NCBI RefSeq assembly: GCF_003024675.1
Contig: NZ_PYLP01000004.1
Location: 90,940-154,939, forward strand
Source of the DNA: Faecalibacillus faecis
Lineage (GTDB): Bacteria > Bacillota_I > Bacilli_A > Erysipelotrichales > Coprobacillaceae
Reading direction: 5' to 3'
DNA length: 64,000 nucleotides
Positions 17,641-25,479 of this stretch are shown in pieces. Under the pieces are notes generated by a model that was given only the letters and a program-made list of their open reading frames with translations, was not told the DNA's origin and searched no databases. A program made the translations under genes and the position numbers. Within the stretch, counting starts at the first letter, position 1; each line of letters starts with the position of its first letter.

Positions 17641-18270
17641 TTGATAATGGAAGAAGGATTATTATTATTTGATAGCAACATTGAGCACCCTTTAAATCAA
17701 TTATCTTTAGAAAATCAAAAATATATAATTAGTATTACTATGCATCAATTTAGAGAATTTCCATTGTGCGGTGGCGGATATGATGAAGAAGAACTTAGAT
17801 TTTATGATGGAGTATTAGGAGGCCTTATACGTACTCGTGACAGAATAATTGAAAATAATTATATTAATTTGATACCTGGCTATTTGGACTTTTGTTCAAA
17901 ATGGGAATATCACGGTGATATTTACCGTGTAATAGATAAAGCCTATGTGTGTCCGAAAAATAGAGAGCCATATATGCGAATGCCATCTATCAGATGGCAT
18001 GGCATGGTTGCATCTTGGAGTAGTTCGTATGATTTTACAAAGGGATTCAATAAAATTGGAACAAATACAAAATATACAATTATCCATGCAAATACTGGAG
18101 ACAGTGCAGGGATTGACGTAAATAAATTTAGTCAATACTTAGGGAGCTATAATCAATATACAGCTTGTGAAAATGAGATTATTTTTCCAATGAAAAAAGG
18201 TTTTGTAGTAAAAGTGTATAAGAATATTACACCTACTGAATTTAAAAGCTTGATGGAAAGAGGTAAATGA
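17641..18270 (+). CDS. Putative ADP-ribosyltransferase encoded inside the type I R-M operon
   Basis: 209 aa. TTG at 17641 has GGAG at the best distance (6 bases); the ATG at 17647 is the alternative start. The C-terminal part shows the R-S-E pattern of arginine-type ADP-ribosyltransferases: an Arg strand (DIYRVID), the Ser motif (ASWSSSYDF), then the ExE strand (ENEIIFP) followed by FVVKVY. Spacing and order fit the ADP-ribosyl exoenzyme fold, though sequence similarity is weak. It lies 12 bases after hsdM and 3 bases before hsdS, so it is part of the operon. Target could be the R-M complex itself, phage proteins or DNA; none is shown. Confidence 0.6.
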   Translation: MIMEEGLLLFDSNIEHPLNQLSLENQKYIISITMHQFREFPLCGGGYDEEELRFYDGVLGGLIRTRDRIIENNYINLIPGYLDFCSKWEYHGDIYRVIDKAYVCPKNREPYMRMPSIRWHGMVASWSSSYDFTKGFNKIGTNTKYTIIHANTGDSAGIDVNKFSQYLGSYNQYTACENEIIFPMKKGFVVKVYKNITPTEFKSLMERGK

Positions 18271-18273
18271 AAA

Positions 18274-19509
18274 ATGCGAGAGCCTAAATTGCGATTTAAA
18301 ACTAGTGATGGAAAGCAGTTCCCAAATTGGGAAGAAAAAACATTTAATGATGTTGCAGATTATAAAAAAGGACCGTTTGGTAGTGCATTAAAGAAAGAAA
18401 TTTTTGTTTCAAAGTCAAATGATACAGTGAAAGTTTATGAACAACAGAACGCAATTTCTAAAGATTGGAAACTCGAAAGGTATTTTGTAACTAATGAATA
18501 TTTTCAATCAAAGATGAAGTCATTTGCTGTATCTGGTGGTGATATTATTGTTTCATGTGCCGGGACTATTGGTGAAATGTATGAATTACCAGATGATGCA
18601 GAGGAAGGAATTATAAATCAAGCGCTTATGAGAATACGCATTAAAAAATCAGTAATTAATAGTATGATTTTTAGATGTGTATTTGACAAAATGATTTCTA
18701 CGGAAGGGGTTAAAATTAGCAATGGTTCAGCATTGAAAAATATTCCACCGTTTGCAGACATGAAAAAACAATCTGTATTTATTCCATCATTTCCAGAACA
18801 GCAGAAAATTTCTGAGTTCTTATCAACAATTAATACAGTAATTGAAAAACAAAAGGAAACTGTATTTGCATGGGAGGAACGTAAAAAAGGTGTAATGCAG
18901 AAGCTGTTCAGCCAGGAAGTAAGATTCAAAGCAGTCGATGGAAGTGATTTTTCAGAGTGGGAAGAAAAGAAGATTGATGATTTGTTTTACAAAGTAAATG
19001 AACGTAACAATGGTCAGTTCGGTAAAGATAAATGGATTTCTGTTGCAAAGATGTATTATCAAGATGAAGATAAAGTTACATCTAATAATATTGATACTCG
19101 TACATATGTTATGAGGATTGGCGATATGTCATTTGAAGGTCATCCCAATAAAGAATTTAAGTACGGAAGATTTGTTGTAAATGATATTGGAGATGGAATC
19201 ATTTCAGAATTATTTCCAATTTATCGACACAAAGAAAATTATATTTTAAAATACTGGAAGTATGCAATTCAAGTTGATTCTATTATGCAGAAAATCTATA
19301 GAAAATCAATTACCTCATCTGGGGCATCATCTAATAAATTAGATGATGATGATTTTAAAAGGCAAAGCATTTTAGTTCCTTGTCTTGCAGAACAGCAGAA
19401 AATTGCGGATTGTCTTTCATCATTGGATGAAGTAATCGAGAAGCAGAAAGCAACATTAGCTGCATGGAAAGAACTGAAAAAAGGTCTGTTACAGCAGATG
19501 TTTGTTTAA
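18274..19509 (+). CDS. hsdS: Type I specificity subunit HsdS
   Basis: 411 aa with two target-recognition domains, each followed by the conserved helical spacer: PEQQKISEFLSTINTVIEKQ (from about residue 174) and AEQQKIADCLSSLDEVIEKQ (from about residue 370). Each repeat starts near an NWEE/EWEE-type opening (FPNWEEK, FSEWEEK). It is the last gene of hsdR-hsdM-ART-hsdS. No second hsdS or invertase partner is visible, so phase variation by inversion is not suggested here. Confidence 0.9.
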   Translation: MREPKLRFKTSDGKQFPNWEEKTFNDVADYKKGPFGSALKKEIFVSKSNDTVKVYEQQNAISKDWKLERYFVTNEYFQSKMKSFAVSGGDIIVSCAGTIGEMYELPDDAEEGIINQALMRIRIKKSVINSMIFRCVFDKMISTEGVKISNGSALKNIPPFADMKKQSVFIPSFPEQQKISEFLSTINTVIEKQKETVFAWEERKKGVMQKLFSQEVRFKAVDGSDFSEWEEKKIDDLFYKVNERNNGQFGKDKWISVAKMYYQDEDKVTSNNIDTRTYVMRIGDMSFEGHPNKEFKYGRFVVNDIGDGIISELFPIYRHKENYILKYWKYAIQVDSIMQKIYRKSITSSGASSNKLDDDDFKRQSILVPCLAEQQKIADCLSSLDEVIEKQKATLAAWKELKKGLLQQMFV

Positions 19510-19530
19510 TAAATATAACTACATACATAA

Positions 19531-19564
19531 TAAAAAAACTAACCTCATAAAATGGTTAGTTTTT
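19531..19564. terminator. Bidirectional terminator after hsdS
   Basis: AAAAAACTAACC / GGTTAGTTTTT around a 9-base loop, between convergent genes ending at 19509 and 19591. Confidence 0.75.
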
Positions 19565-19590
19565 CTATGCTTATTTTTCACTTAAAAATA

Positions 19591-20277
19591 TTATATTGAT
19601 TCAATATCATCAATGGCATTGTAATCAATAATTACTTCTTTTTCGCCCATTTCATCAAAATAGGCAAAGATATTATCTTTCGAAATCTCTGATTTCCAGA
19701 CTTCTCCAGCTTCATCAAATCTATGTGCAAACCATTCAGCTTTATCTTGTGAAAGTGTCCAGGATAAGGCTTTTTTATTATCCTTGTTCTTATCCGTTAC
19801 ACCACGATAAATTGTTACAACGTTAGGTAAAAATTCAAAAACTTTAAAGTCATCCTCATTCATCAAATATTCTTTATTTGCTTTTTTGAAATAGCTGAGT
19901 AACTCTTTATTAGAAACATTGATATTATTGTTTGCATTTTCGTCGTTTAACCATGAGAAATTAAGCATTTCAGCAAAATCTTTTTCATCCAAATATTCTT
20001 TAACATATTTGAAATATGTCATCCTATAAGGAGCACGCATCATATAAAAAATATCAGATATACAATTACATCCATTTATAATTTTTTCTTCATAGAAGGC
20101 CATTACTTTTTTCATATTTTCTTCACTTTCAAAAATATTTACGATTTCTCTTTTTACAGAGCAAAAAGGAGAATCAAAGAAAGGATGAGAGACAATAATA
20201 GAAATTTCTGTTGGCTCAGCATCCAAATGGAGAAAGTCGATTGCTATTTCTTTACATCTTTGTAGGTCTGTTTTCAT
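19591..20277 (-). CDS. ADP-ribosyltransferase-like protein
   Basis: 228 aa from the ATG at 20277, which has AAAGG 8 bases upstream; the GTG and ATG three and two codons earlier overlap that SD. The C-terminal third shows VVTIYRGV (Arg strand), LSWTLSQDKAEWFAHRF (Ser-Trp-Thr motif) and EMGEKEVIID (E-x-E), the R-S-E layout of a phage/bacterial ADP-ribosyltransferase-like family. The N-terminal 130 residues are helical. It is a single-gene unit converging on hsdS. It could be a toxin or an anti-phage effector; no immunity gene is obvious. Confidence 0.55.
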   Translation of the reverse strand: MKTDLQRCKEIAIDFLHLDAEPTEISIIVSHPFFDSPFCSVKREIVNIFESEENMKKVMAFYEEKIINGCNCISDIFYMMRAPYRMTYFKYVKEYLDEKDFAEMLNFSWLNDENANNNINVSNKELLSYFKKANKEYLMNEDDFKVFEFLPNVVTIYRGVTDKNKDNKKALSWTLSQDKAEWFAHRFDEAGEVWKSEISKDNIFAYFDEMGEKEVIIDYNAIDDIESI

Positions 20278-20439
20278 TTTCATCACCTTTATGATTATAT
20301 CAAAATTTTAATAATAGCAAAATAAGGAATATTTGACGATTAGTGATGTAACAAATATTGTTTTTATTGCTTAAAAGATGCAACCACTTACCAAACGACA
20401 CTTTATCTAGCCAAACAACAAAATTCGACATGATTTGTA

Positions 20440-20448
20440 TGCTATAAT
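20440..20448 (+). promoter_or_regulatory. Extended -10 promoter for the 20534 gene
   Basis: TG-C-TATAAT (TG at 20440-20441, TATAAT 20443-20448) without a good -35. About 85 bases lie between it and the start codon. Confidence 0.45.
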
Positions 20449-20533
20449 AGTTCTTGAAAGAAGAATATTTTTAATAATTTAAAAATTTAAAAACGTTAAA
20501 AAATGTCAAAAAAATACGGAGGAAGATATAAAA

Positions 20534-21109
20534 TTGGAAGAAAAACAAGTAATGCAGGTTGTCCTGAATAAGAAAAAATATAATCTTGCGTATGTAAATG
20601 ATGAAGCTTTTGCTTATCTATCGAATGTTGAGATATATAAGCTTTTATGCAATGCAACATATTATGAGCTAACACATGAACAAAATACTTATCGTAACAG
20701 TGAAGTGTTAGAATACAAGGGTTGGCTTTTGGTTTGGGGATTTCTAGGAGAAATTATCCAGTACATAACAAAAAGAAGTTCAGAAAAAGATGCCTTAAAA
20801 TGCTTTAATTTTGCTAATCATTTAAAAATCAAAATTGAAGAGAGATTTAATTTTAATCATTTATATGGAAAAATTTTAAGAGAAATTGATAGCATGGGGC
20901 AGTTTGAATCTTTTTACCCAAGGTTTAAAGAAATTGAAAATGAAATGAAAGAAGAAAACTCAGATTATTTCAAATATTGGTGCATAATGACTAATCAAAT
21001 GTGCTATGAAAAATTGCAAAATGAAGAGTTTGATTCACAATTTGCTGATTTTGTTGATAGTCTAGATAGTTGGGATAAAAGAGAAAATTATGTATTTAAA
21101 CAAGTTTAA
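20534..21109 (+). CDS. Hypothetical protein (191 aa)
   Basis: TTG start with GGAGG 11 bases upstream; the next ATG (20552) is too far from any SD. The protein is soluble, largely helical and rich in aromatic residues (for example YKGWLLVWGFLGEIIQYI). No family was recognised. It is followed by a short gap and the 21242 gene in the same direction, and may be co-transcribed with it. Confidence 0.6.
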   Translation: MEEKQVMQVVLNKKKYNLAYVNDEAFAYLSNVEIYKLLCNATYYELTHEQNTYRNSEVLEYKGWLLVWGFLGEIIQYITKRSSEKDALKCFNFANHLKIKIEERFNFNHLYGKILREIDSMGQFESFYPRFKEIENEMKEENSDYFKYWCIMTNQMCYEKLQNEEFDSQFADFVDSLDSWDKRENYVFKQV

Positions 21110-21241
21110 TGTTTTGAAAAAAAGAAATATAAATTGGAGCGTCTATTTTGAATGCTCCTTTTTGTTTTTTATAAAAAATGTTGTGGATATAGTCAATCAT
21201 AATTATAATGAAATTAATATTTTAAAGGAGGTCTTGCTATA

Positions 21242-22069
21242 ATGAATATATTAGATTTACAAAATAAAAGATTTATGAATGAACGTAATTTCTATTTTTC
21301 GCTTGCGTTATCTGAAATGTTTTATTATAAGCTAAACAGCATTTTGATTTGGAAAGATGAGAGATATTTCTTCTGTATAAATGATAATGAGCAATTCATT
21401 AATGAATATGGCGTTTTTAATACGTTGATTGAACTATTAAAGGCATCGTTGGAAGATAACGATTTTGAAAAGCTTAAAAGTATAATCCCTTTAGAAAATA
21501 CTAAAATAAAACAAGAAGAATCATTCAGATATTACAGATTAATCAAAGAGGTATTTAATGAAAATAAGCGAACTATCTCTTTTGAAACATATAATGATTT
21601 TGAATTTTTGAAATTGAATACTTGTAAAATTGAAATCTTAAATAACATGGATAAATATACGTCTGATAATAATATCAAATATTTCTCAAGAGATTTGAAA
21701 ATAACAGATGATAAAGCCTTTGATAATAATGATACTGTAAGATTGTTATATATGAGCAAGGATAAAGTAATGACAGTAATCGATGTAAATGATAAAGAAG
21801 AAAAAATAAAGATAAAGAATTTTACAGATAAAATTTTCTTTCGTGCTTTTGGCATTAATGAAAACCCTAGTTGGAATAATTATCAAGAATTTTTGGAAGA
21901 CAGATGTGTTCCAAGAACAAGATACAATATTGATGAAATTTTGAAAGATATGGGAATGACAGAATATAATTCGTTTGAATTCATCAAAAGAACGCAAGGG
22001 CGTATGGCCGATGACAAAGAATGGATTCTTTTGGGAGATACTTCATATATTTTAGAAAAGGACGAATAA
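21242..22069 (+). CDS. Hypothetical protein sharing a C-terminal domain with the neighbouring HipA-like kinase
   Basis: 275 aa, GGAGG 10 bases before the ATG. The N-terminal about 215 residues are unrecognised. The last about 50 residues (FLEDRCVPRTRYNIDEILKD ... EWIL) align by eye with residues about 59-107 of the HipA-like kinase encoded convergently at 22152-23342 (WLKRRSAPRKRRNMKELMKN ... YWI). In the kinase this segment precedes the catalytic core. A shared docking domain suggests the two products interact or bind the same partner, perhaps as an antitoxin-toxin pair. Confidence 0.6.
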   Translation: MNILDLQNKRFMNERNFYFSLALSEMFYYKLNSILIWKDERYFFCINDNEQFINEYGVFNTLIELLKASLEDNDFEKLKSIIPLENTKIKQEESFRYYRLIKEVFNENKRTISFETYNDFEFLKLNTCKIEILNNMDKYTSDNNIKYFSRDLKITDDKAFDNNDTVRLLYMSKDKVMTVIDVNDKEEKIKIKNFTDKIFFRAFGINENPSWNNYQEFLEDRCVPRTRYNIDEILKDMGMTEYNSFEFIKRTQGRMADDKEWILLGDTSYILEKDE

Positions 22070-22080
22070 AGAGCATATAA

Positions 22081-22126
22081 AAAAGGACATAGCATTTAAA
22101 ACAAGATGAATGTTATGTCCTTTTGT
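22081..22126. terminator. Bidirectional terminator
   Basis: A 16-base imperfect stem AAAAGGACATAGCATT / AATGTTATGTCCTTTT between convergent genes ending at 22069 and 22152. Confidence 0.8.
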
Positions 22127-22151
22127 GTTTTTTTGTATTAAATTGTTTAGA

Positions 22152-23342
22152 TTATTTAAGAATATTGATTAGTTCATCAGCGCGTTCTCTAACAAAATCT
22201 TCAATTAATTTCAGTCTGCTTTCTGAAAGGTTATATTTAAGATGCCGAACAAATTTAAAGTTTTTTAGTTTTTCCAAGTCAGCAATCATATTTTTGGTGC
22301 ATATCGCTTTTACAAGGTCATTAAATGAAATCCCATAATAGGAAGTACAATTATTTTTTGCATACTTTTTTAAAGAAGAAAGGTCTTTCATTTCAAAATC
22401 ATCAGCATATGAAAATAAGCTAGCACCATTATCAAAAATAGGGCATAATCCTATGATTTCCATAGTATGATTATTTACTAATAATCCAAAATTACCAAAG
22501 TGTCTATCTTTGTTATAAATTAGTGCATCAAAGAGTATCATTCTTTGAAAATCAAGATATACATTTGATAAAATATCATTTTCAATTGATATTTTTTTCA
22601 AAAATTCATTTATATTTCCAATATTTCCACTTGGAACATAATAAGCAATAGGTATATATCCAGCGTCTTTTGATGTAAATATTTTACAAGTTGAAGCGAG
22701 AATACCATTCCATTCTTTTAAGTCGTATTCTACGTGCCTATAGCCTAATCTTTTAGCAATTTGACTTGCATAATATTCTGAATAGGGCTCAAGATTTTTA
22801 TCTTGTTTTGGATTAATACCGCCTTTGAAAAGTACTATATCATTTTTTGCTTTTTTCCATCCTTTTGGAAGTAATCCAGCAGTTGTGAATTCAGGCGAAG
22901 GGGACTTAAGTGATAATAAATCAAATTCCGCATTTAATCCTGAAAAAGCAGCAAATGAAATTTCATTTGAAAAAGAATTGTCATATAAATTCACATCATC
23001 ATATTTATCATCTTTATCTTTTTTGCAAATCCAATAGGCATCATTTAATGAAAGTCCTTTTGAAATATCTAATAATGATTGAATATTATTTATATTTAAT
23101 TCCATATTTTTCATTAATTCTTTCATATTTCTTCTTTTTCTTGGAGCACTTCTCCTTTTTAACCAGATTGCTAATCCGTCATCTGACAGCATTAAAGAAA
23201 CAGGAAATAATTTTTTATGATTGTTGTGTATTTTGATTATATGAACAGTATTTAAAGACAAGATGTCTTTATTGAATTTGAATTCGATTAATGGTATATC
23301 AAAAATTTTTAAAACATAAATATTATTTTTTTCTGTTTTCAT
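22152..23342 (-). CDS. HipA-like serine/threonine kinase
   Basis: 396 aa. The C-terminal kinase core carries the HipA catalytic loop (NKDRHFGNFGLL) and the metal-binding Asp (PIFDNGASLF). The N-terminal region contains a domain shared with the product of 21242. HipA kinases phosphorylate a host target such as an aminoacyl-tRNA synthetase and are normally neutralised by a HipB; no HTH-type HipB is present nearby. SD is weak (AAGGTGGG 14 bases upstream). A divergent structured RNA starts upstream at about 23485. It could be a toxin, a defence effector or a housekeeping kinase. Confidence 0.75.
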   Translation of the reverse strand: MKTEKNNIYVLKIFDIPLIEFKFNKDILSLNTVHIIKIHNNHKKLFPVSLMLSDDGLAIWLKRRSAPRKRRNMKELMKNMELNINNIQSLLDISKGLSLNDAYWICKKDKDDKYDDVNLYDNSFSNEISFAAFSGLNAEFDLLSLKSPSPEFTTAGLLPKGWKKAKNDIVLFKGGINPKQDKNLEPYSEYYASQIAKRLGYRHVEYDLKEWNGILASTCKIFTSKDAGYIPIAYYVPSGNIGNINEFLKKISIENDILSNVYLDFQRMILFDALIYNKDRHFGNFGLLVNNHTMEIIGLCPIFDNGASLFSYADDFEMKDLSSLKKYAKNNCTSYYGISFNDLVKAICTKNMIADLEKLKNFKFVRHLKYNLSESRLKLIEDFVRERADELINILK

Positions 23343-23438
23343 TATTTCATAGACCCACCTTGATAAGGATATTTTAAAGCATAATACATTTTCGATTTAT
23401 ATATCTTTTGATTTTTTTCTAAAATTCGCTAACGTCAT

Positions 23439-23492
23439 CGGTATAAATATGTTTTGTCATATTATATAATACTCTTGTATTTAATAATACCG
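23439..23492. promoter_or_regulatory. Inverted repeat CGGTAT/ATACCG around promoter-like sequence
   Basis: CGGTAT (23439-23444) and ATACCG (23487-23492) flank TTGTCA-N18-TATTTA and a TATAAT. It could be an operator for the RNA at 23485-23626 or for the divergent HipA-like gene. Confidence 0.3.
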
Positions 23493-23626
23493 GTTCAAAA
23501 CAAGACCGCGAGTTGTATATGTCTTAACTGATGTATATAAAACCTACATTGTAGGTACTGCTCGAAACGTTTTGAGCAACGTAGAAGCTATAACAGACTG
23601 CTCGTTTTATTCGTTCTGTTTTTTTT
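23485..23626 (+). ncRNA. Candidate structured RNA upstream of the HipA-like gene
   Basis: About 140 nt without an ORF. Visible hairpins: ACAA/TTGT or alternatively AAGAC/GTCTT (23500-23525), ACCTAC-ATT-GTAGGT (about 23542-23556), GCTCGAAACGTTTTGAGC (palindromic, about 23559-23576), and a terminator AACAGA/TCTGTT (23592-23620) with eight or more T. The chain of hairpins ending in a terminator recalls tracrRNA-like molecules, but there is no Cas9, repeat array or TnpB here. Start position is uncertain. Confidence 0.45.
23592..23626 (+). terminator. Intrinsic terminator of the 23485 RNA
   Basis: AACAGA ... TCTGTT followed by a T run to 23626. Confidence 0.6.
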
Positions 23627-23726
23627 AACAAATACAGAAAAGAAAGAAAACTATATTTTTTATAATATAATGCATTTTCAATCTTTGAATAACAAGACCA
23701 TAAGTGATGCTCTACGGATTCAAAAC

Positions 23727-23912
23727 CTACCGCGTGTTCGCGTGCAGTTGTTTAGAAAAGTCATTATAAGAATTATCAACGATTAATAAATAATCAGGAT
23801 GAAGAGCATTAATTAAAGAAATATTTTTAATCATTAATGGTTCTGTTTGACTGTTTAAACTTAAATCAATTTCTTCAAATTCAAGCAATTGACCTCTTTT
23901 ATAATTAACCAT
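23727..23912 (-). CDS. Hypothetical small protein (61 aa)
   Basis: The start is the ATG at 23912 with GGAGGG 8 bases upstream; the frame extends seven codons to a TTG that precedes this SD. The 61 residues begin MVNYKRGQLLEFEEIDLSLN and are hydrophilic with no recognised motif. The last codons form part of a CGCG-TGTT-CGCG hairpin, and a TTTGAAT/ATTCAAA inverted repeat follows the stop (23684-23722). Confidence 0.5.
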   Translation of the reverse strand: MVNYKRGQLLEFEEIDLSLNSQTEPLMIKNISLINALHPDYLLIVDNSYNDFSKQLHANTR

Positions 23913-24076
23913 TTTTTCTACCCTCCTAATCAATTTAAATATAGATATATTTTAACACATTAAATAAAAAAGACCATTTTGTTCCGAAATAAAATTTTAA
24001 AGAGATTGTATGATATCTTAATAGTGTATTACGAAAAGCATTAATACTTAAATTAAGGCGGTTTTAGGAGGTATAT

Positions 24077-24292
24077 ATGAACGAAAATGAGTTATTGGAA
24101 TGTTTATCTATTGAATTGGAATCAATTGCTGAGACATTGATTTTGGTTCGAAAAGATGAAAAGTGCGACGAACATATCAAAAAGGTGTTGAATAACCAAA
24201 TCGGTATGCTTGTCTTTTGTCAAAAAGAAATACATGAAATAACAAAGTTGATTAAATTAAATAAAGCAATGAAAAAAGAACTTTCTAATTAA
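24077..24292 (+). CDS. Hypothetical small helical protein (71 aa)
   Basis: Strong SD (GGAGG, 7 bases). The protein is 71 residues, acidic N-terminus and lysine-rich C-terminus, predicted as two or three helices (MNENELLECLSIELESIAET start). No family recognised. AAAGAACTT at its end pairs with AAGTTCTTTC downstream (about 24313-24325), a possible terminator. Confidence 0.6.
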   Translation: MNENELLECLSIELESIAETLILVRKDEKCDEHIKKVLNNQIGMLVFCQKEIHEITKLIKLNKAMKKELSN

Positions 24293-24347
24293 GAAGATAT
24301 TTCTTTAAAATATTAGAAGTTCTTTCTTTTTTTGTATTATTCCTTTT

Positions 24348-24941
24348 TCATTTTCTTTTATAAGAATTTATATTTTTCTTCAAATTGGAACGATTGATAT
24401 CATTTATTGCATCATCCACATATTTATTACTTGAATCTTTAAAACTAATTTGAATATTATGAAATTCCTTAAGCATTATTTTTGCAAATGCCATCATATC
24501 GTAGCATATTGGAGAATTTGTATGATTGATACCATCGGTTATATGGTCAAACATATAAGACCATTGCCTTATACCGGGTTCCGTATCGTTGTAAGGTAGG
24601 TTATTTTTAAATTTTCTTACCTCATCAATTTGATAAACATATCGAGATATCTGGTAGCAATGACATAACATTGAAATTTCATTTTCGAATATTTTTGTGT
24701 TGATATAAATGACGTATTCTTTTGGAATAAATCTAACTTTTTCTATCTTGTATCCAATATCACGAAAATCTTCTGAAATAAACTTTAAATCTTGACTGTA
24801 TAGTTCTGTTCTTGAAGATGTTTCATTGACAAAATAGATTTCAGGTGTCTTTATTTTCAACAGGGTAGTAGCACGTTGAATTGTTTCAATGCACTTTTTT
24901 GACAGAATGATTTGATTGTTATCCATTATTTCTATCAGCAT
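24348..24941 (-). CDS. Degenerate ImmA/IrrE-like metallopeptidase-fold protein
   Basis: 197 aa. Layout matches mobile-element proteins of the ImmA/IrrE kind: INTKIF, then the active-site helix, then a C-terminal helix with CYDMMAFAKIML in place of the usual E-x-DA-x-AFA. The zinc motif H-E-x-x-H is missing: the corresponding helix reads MLCHCYQISRYVYQ, and the third-ligand region reads SPICYDMMAF. So the fold may be kept without peptidase activity. ImmA-type proteases cut repressors of mobile elements; this copy could be a decoy or regulator. Upstream gene 24974-25318 is 32 bases away in the same direction. Confidence 0.45.
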   Translation of the reverse strand: MLIEIMDNNQIILSKKCIETIQRATTLLKIKTPEIYFVNETSSRTELYSQDLKFISEDFRDIGYKIEKVRFIPKEYVIYINTKIFENEISMLCHCYQISRYVYQIDEVRKFKNNLPYNDTEPGIRQWSYMFDHITDGINHTNSPICYDMMAFAKIMLKEFHNIQISFKDSSNKYVDDAINDINRSNLKKNINSYKRK

Positions 24942-24973
24942 CCTTTCTTTTTTACTTTTCTTTTATTTTTGCT

Positions 24974-25318
24974 TCACTTATATTTTTTATACTTTTCCAT
25001 TTTTCTTTCATAGTCTTCTCGATTTTTTGATGTTGCTATGAAATAAAAGTTTTCAAAATAAGGGTAATTTGTTATGCAATTAACGTTTTTCAAAACACTA
25101 TCGTAATTTGACTTAACAGCTTTTTGTTTGAAAAGATGGGAAGGGTGGAGAAAAATATATATAATTGCCTTTTTAACTTCTTGTGTTCTGCATTTATCAC
25201 CCTTGACTTGTTTTACACAGCAATACATCATATTGAATTTCCTGAAAAAATAGATAATGCTAAAGATGCCTTTATATTTTCGTGTAAGAATACTGTTTTG
25301 ATTATCATTCTTTTTCAT
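24974..25318 (-). CDS. Hypothetical basic protein (about 114 aa)
   Basis: Start taken at ATG 25318; a TTG two codons earlier (25324) has a better SD distance (GAGG at 5 bases) and may be used. The protein is lysine-rich with many aromatic residues and ends in EDYERKMEKYKKYK. No family was recognised. It probably forms an operon with the ImmA/IrrE-like gene downstream. Confidence 0.5.
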   Translation of the reverse strand: MKKNDNQNSILTRKYKGIFSIIYFFRKFNMMYCCVKQVKGDKCRTQEVKKAIIYIFLHPSHLFKQKAVKSNYDSVLKNVNCITNYPYFENFYFIATSKNREDYERKMEKYKKYK

Positions 25319-25425
25319 ATCCAAAATTACCTCTCTAATAATTTATAACACGTTTTTGACATAAAATAAATGAAAAGTATCTAAATTAGACACCTCATAA
25401 TTGTATTTTTTAATTTAATTGTAAT

Positions 25426-25460
25426 GAAAAAGCCCTTAAGCTCTTAACTTAAGGACTTTT
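25426..25460 (-). terminator. Terminator of the large surface protein gene
   Basis: CCTTAAG / CTTAAGG stem followed on the minus strand by CTTTTT, 20 bases beyond the stop at 25480. Confidence 0.7.
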
Positions 25461-25479
25461 AAATATTGAAAAGAAAGAT

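Noticed and set aside
18274..19509. Invertible hsdS shufflon
   Set aside because: Only one hsdS exists here and no inverted partner or dedicated invertase is adjacent; the recombinases belong to the island's own mobility module.
23485..23626. tracrRNA for a type II CRISPR system
   Set aside because: The hairpin chain looks similar, but there is no repeat array, cas gene or TnpB anywhere in the window.
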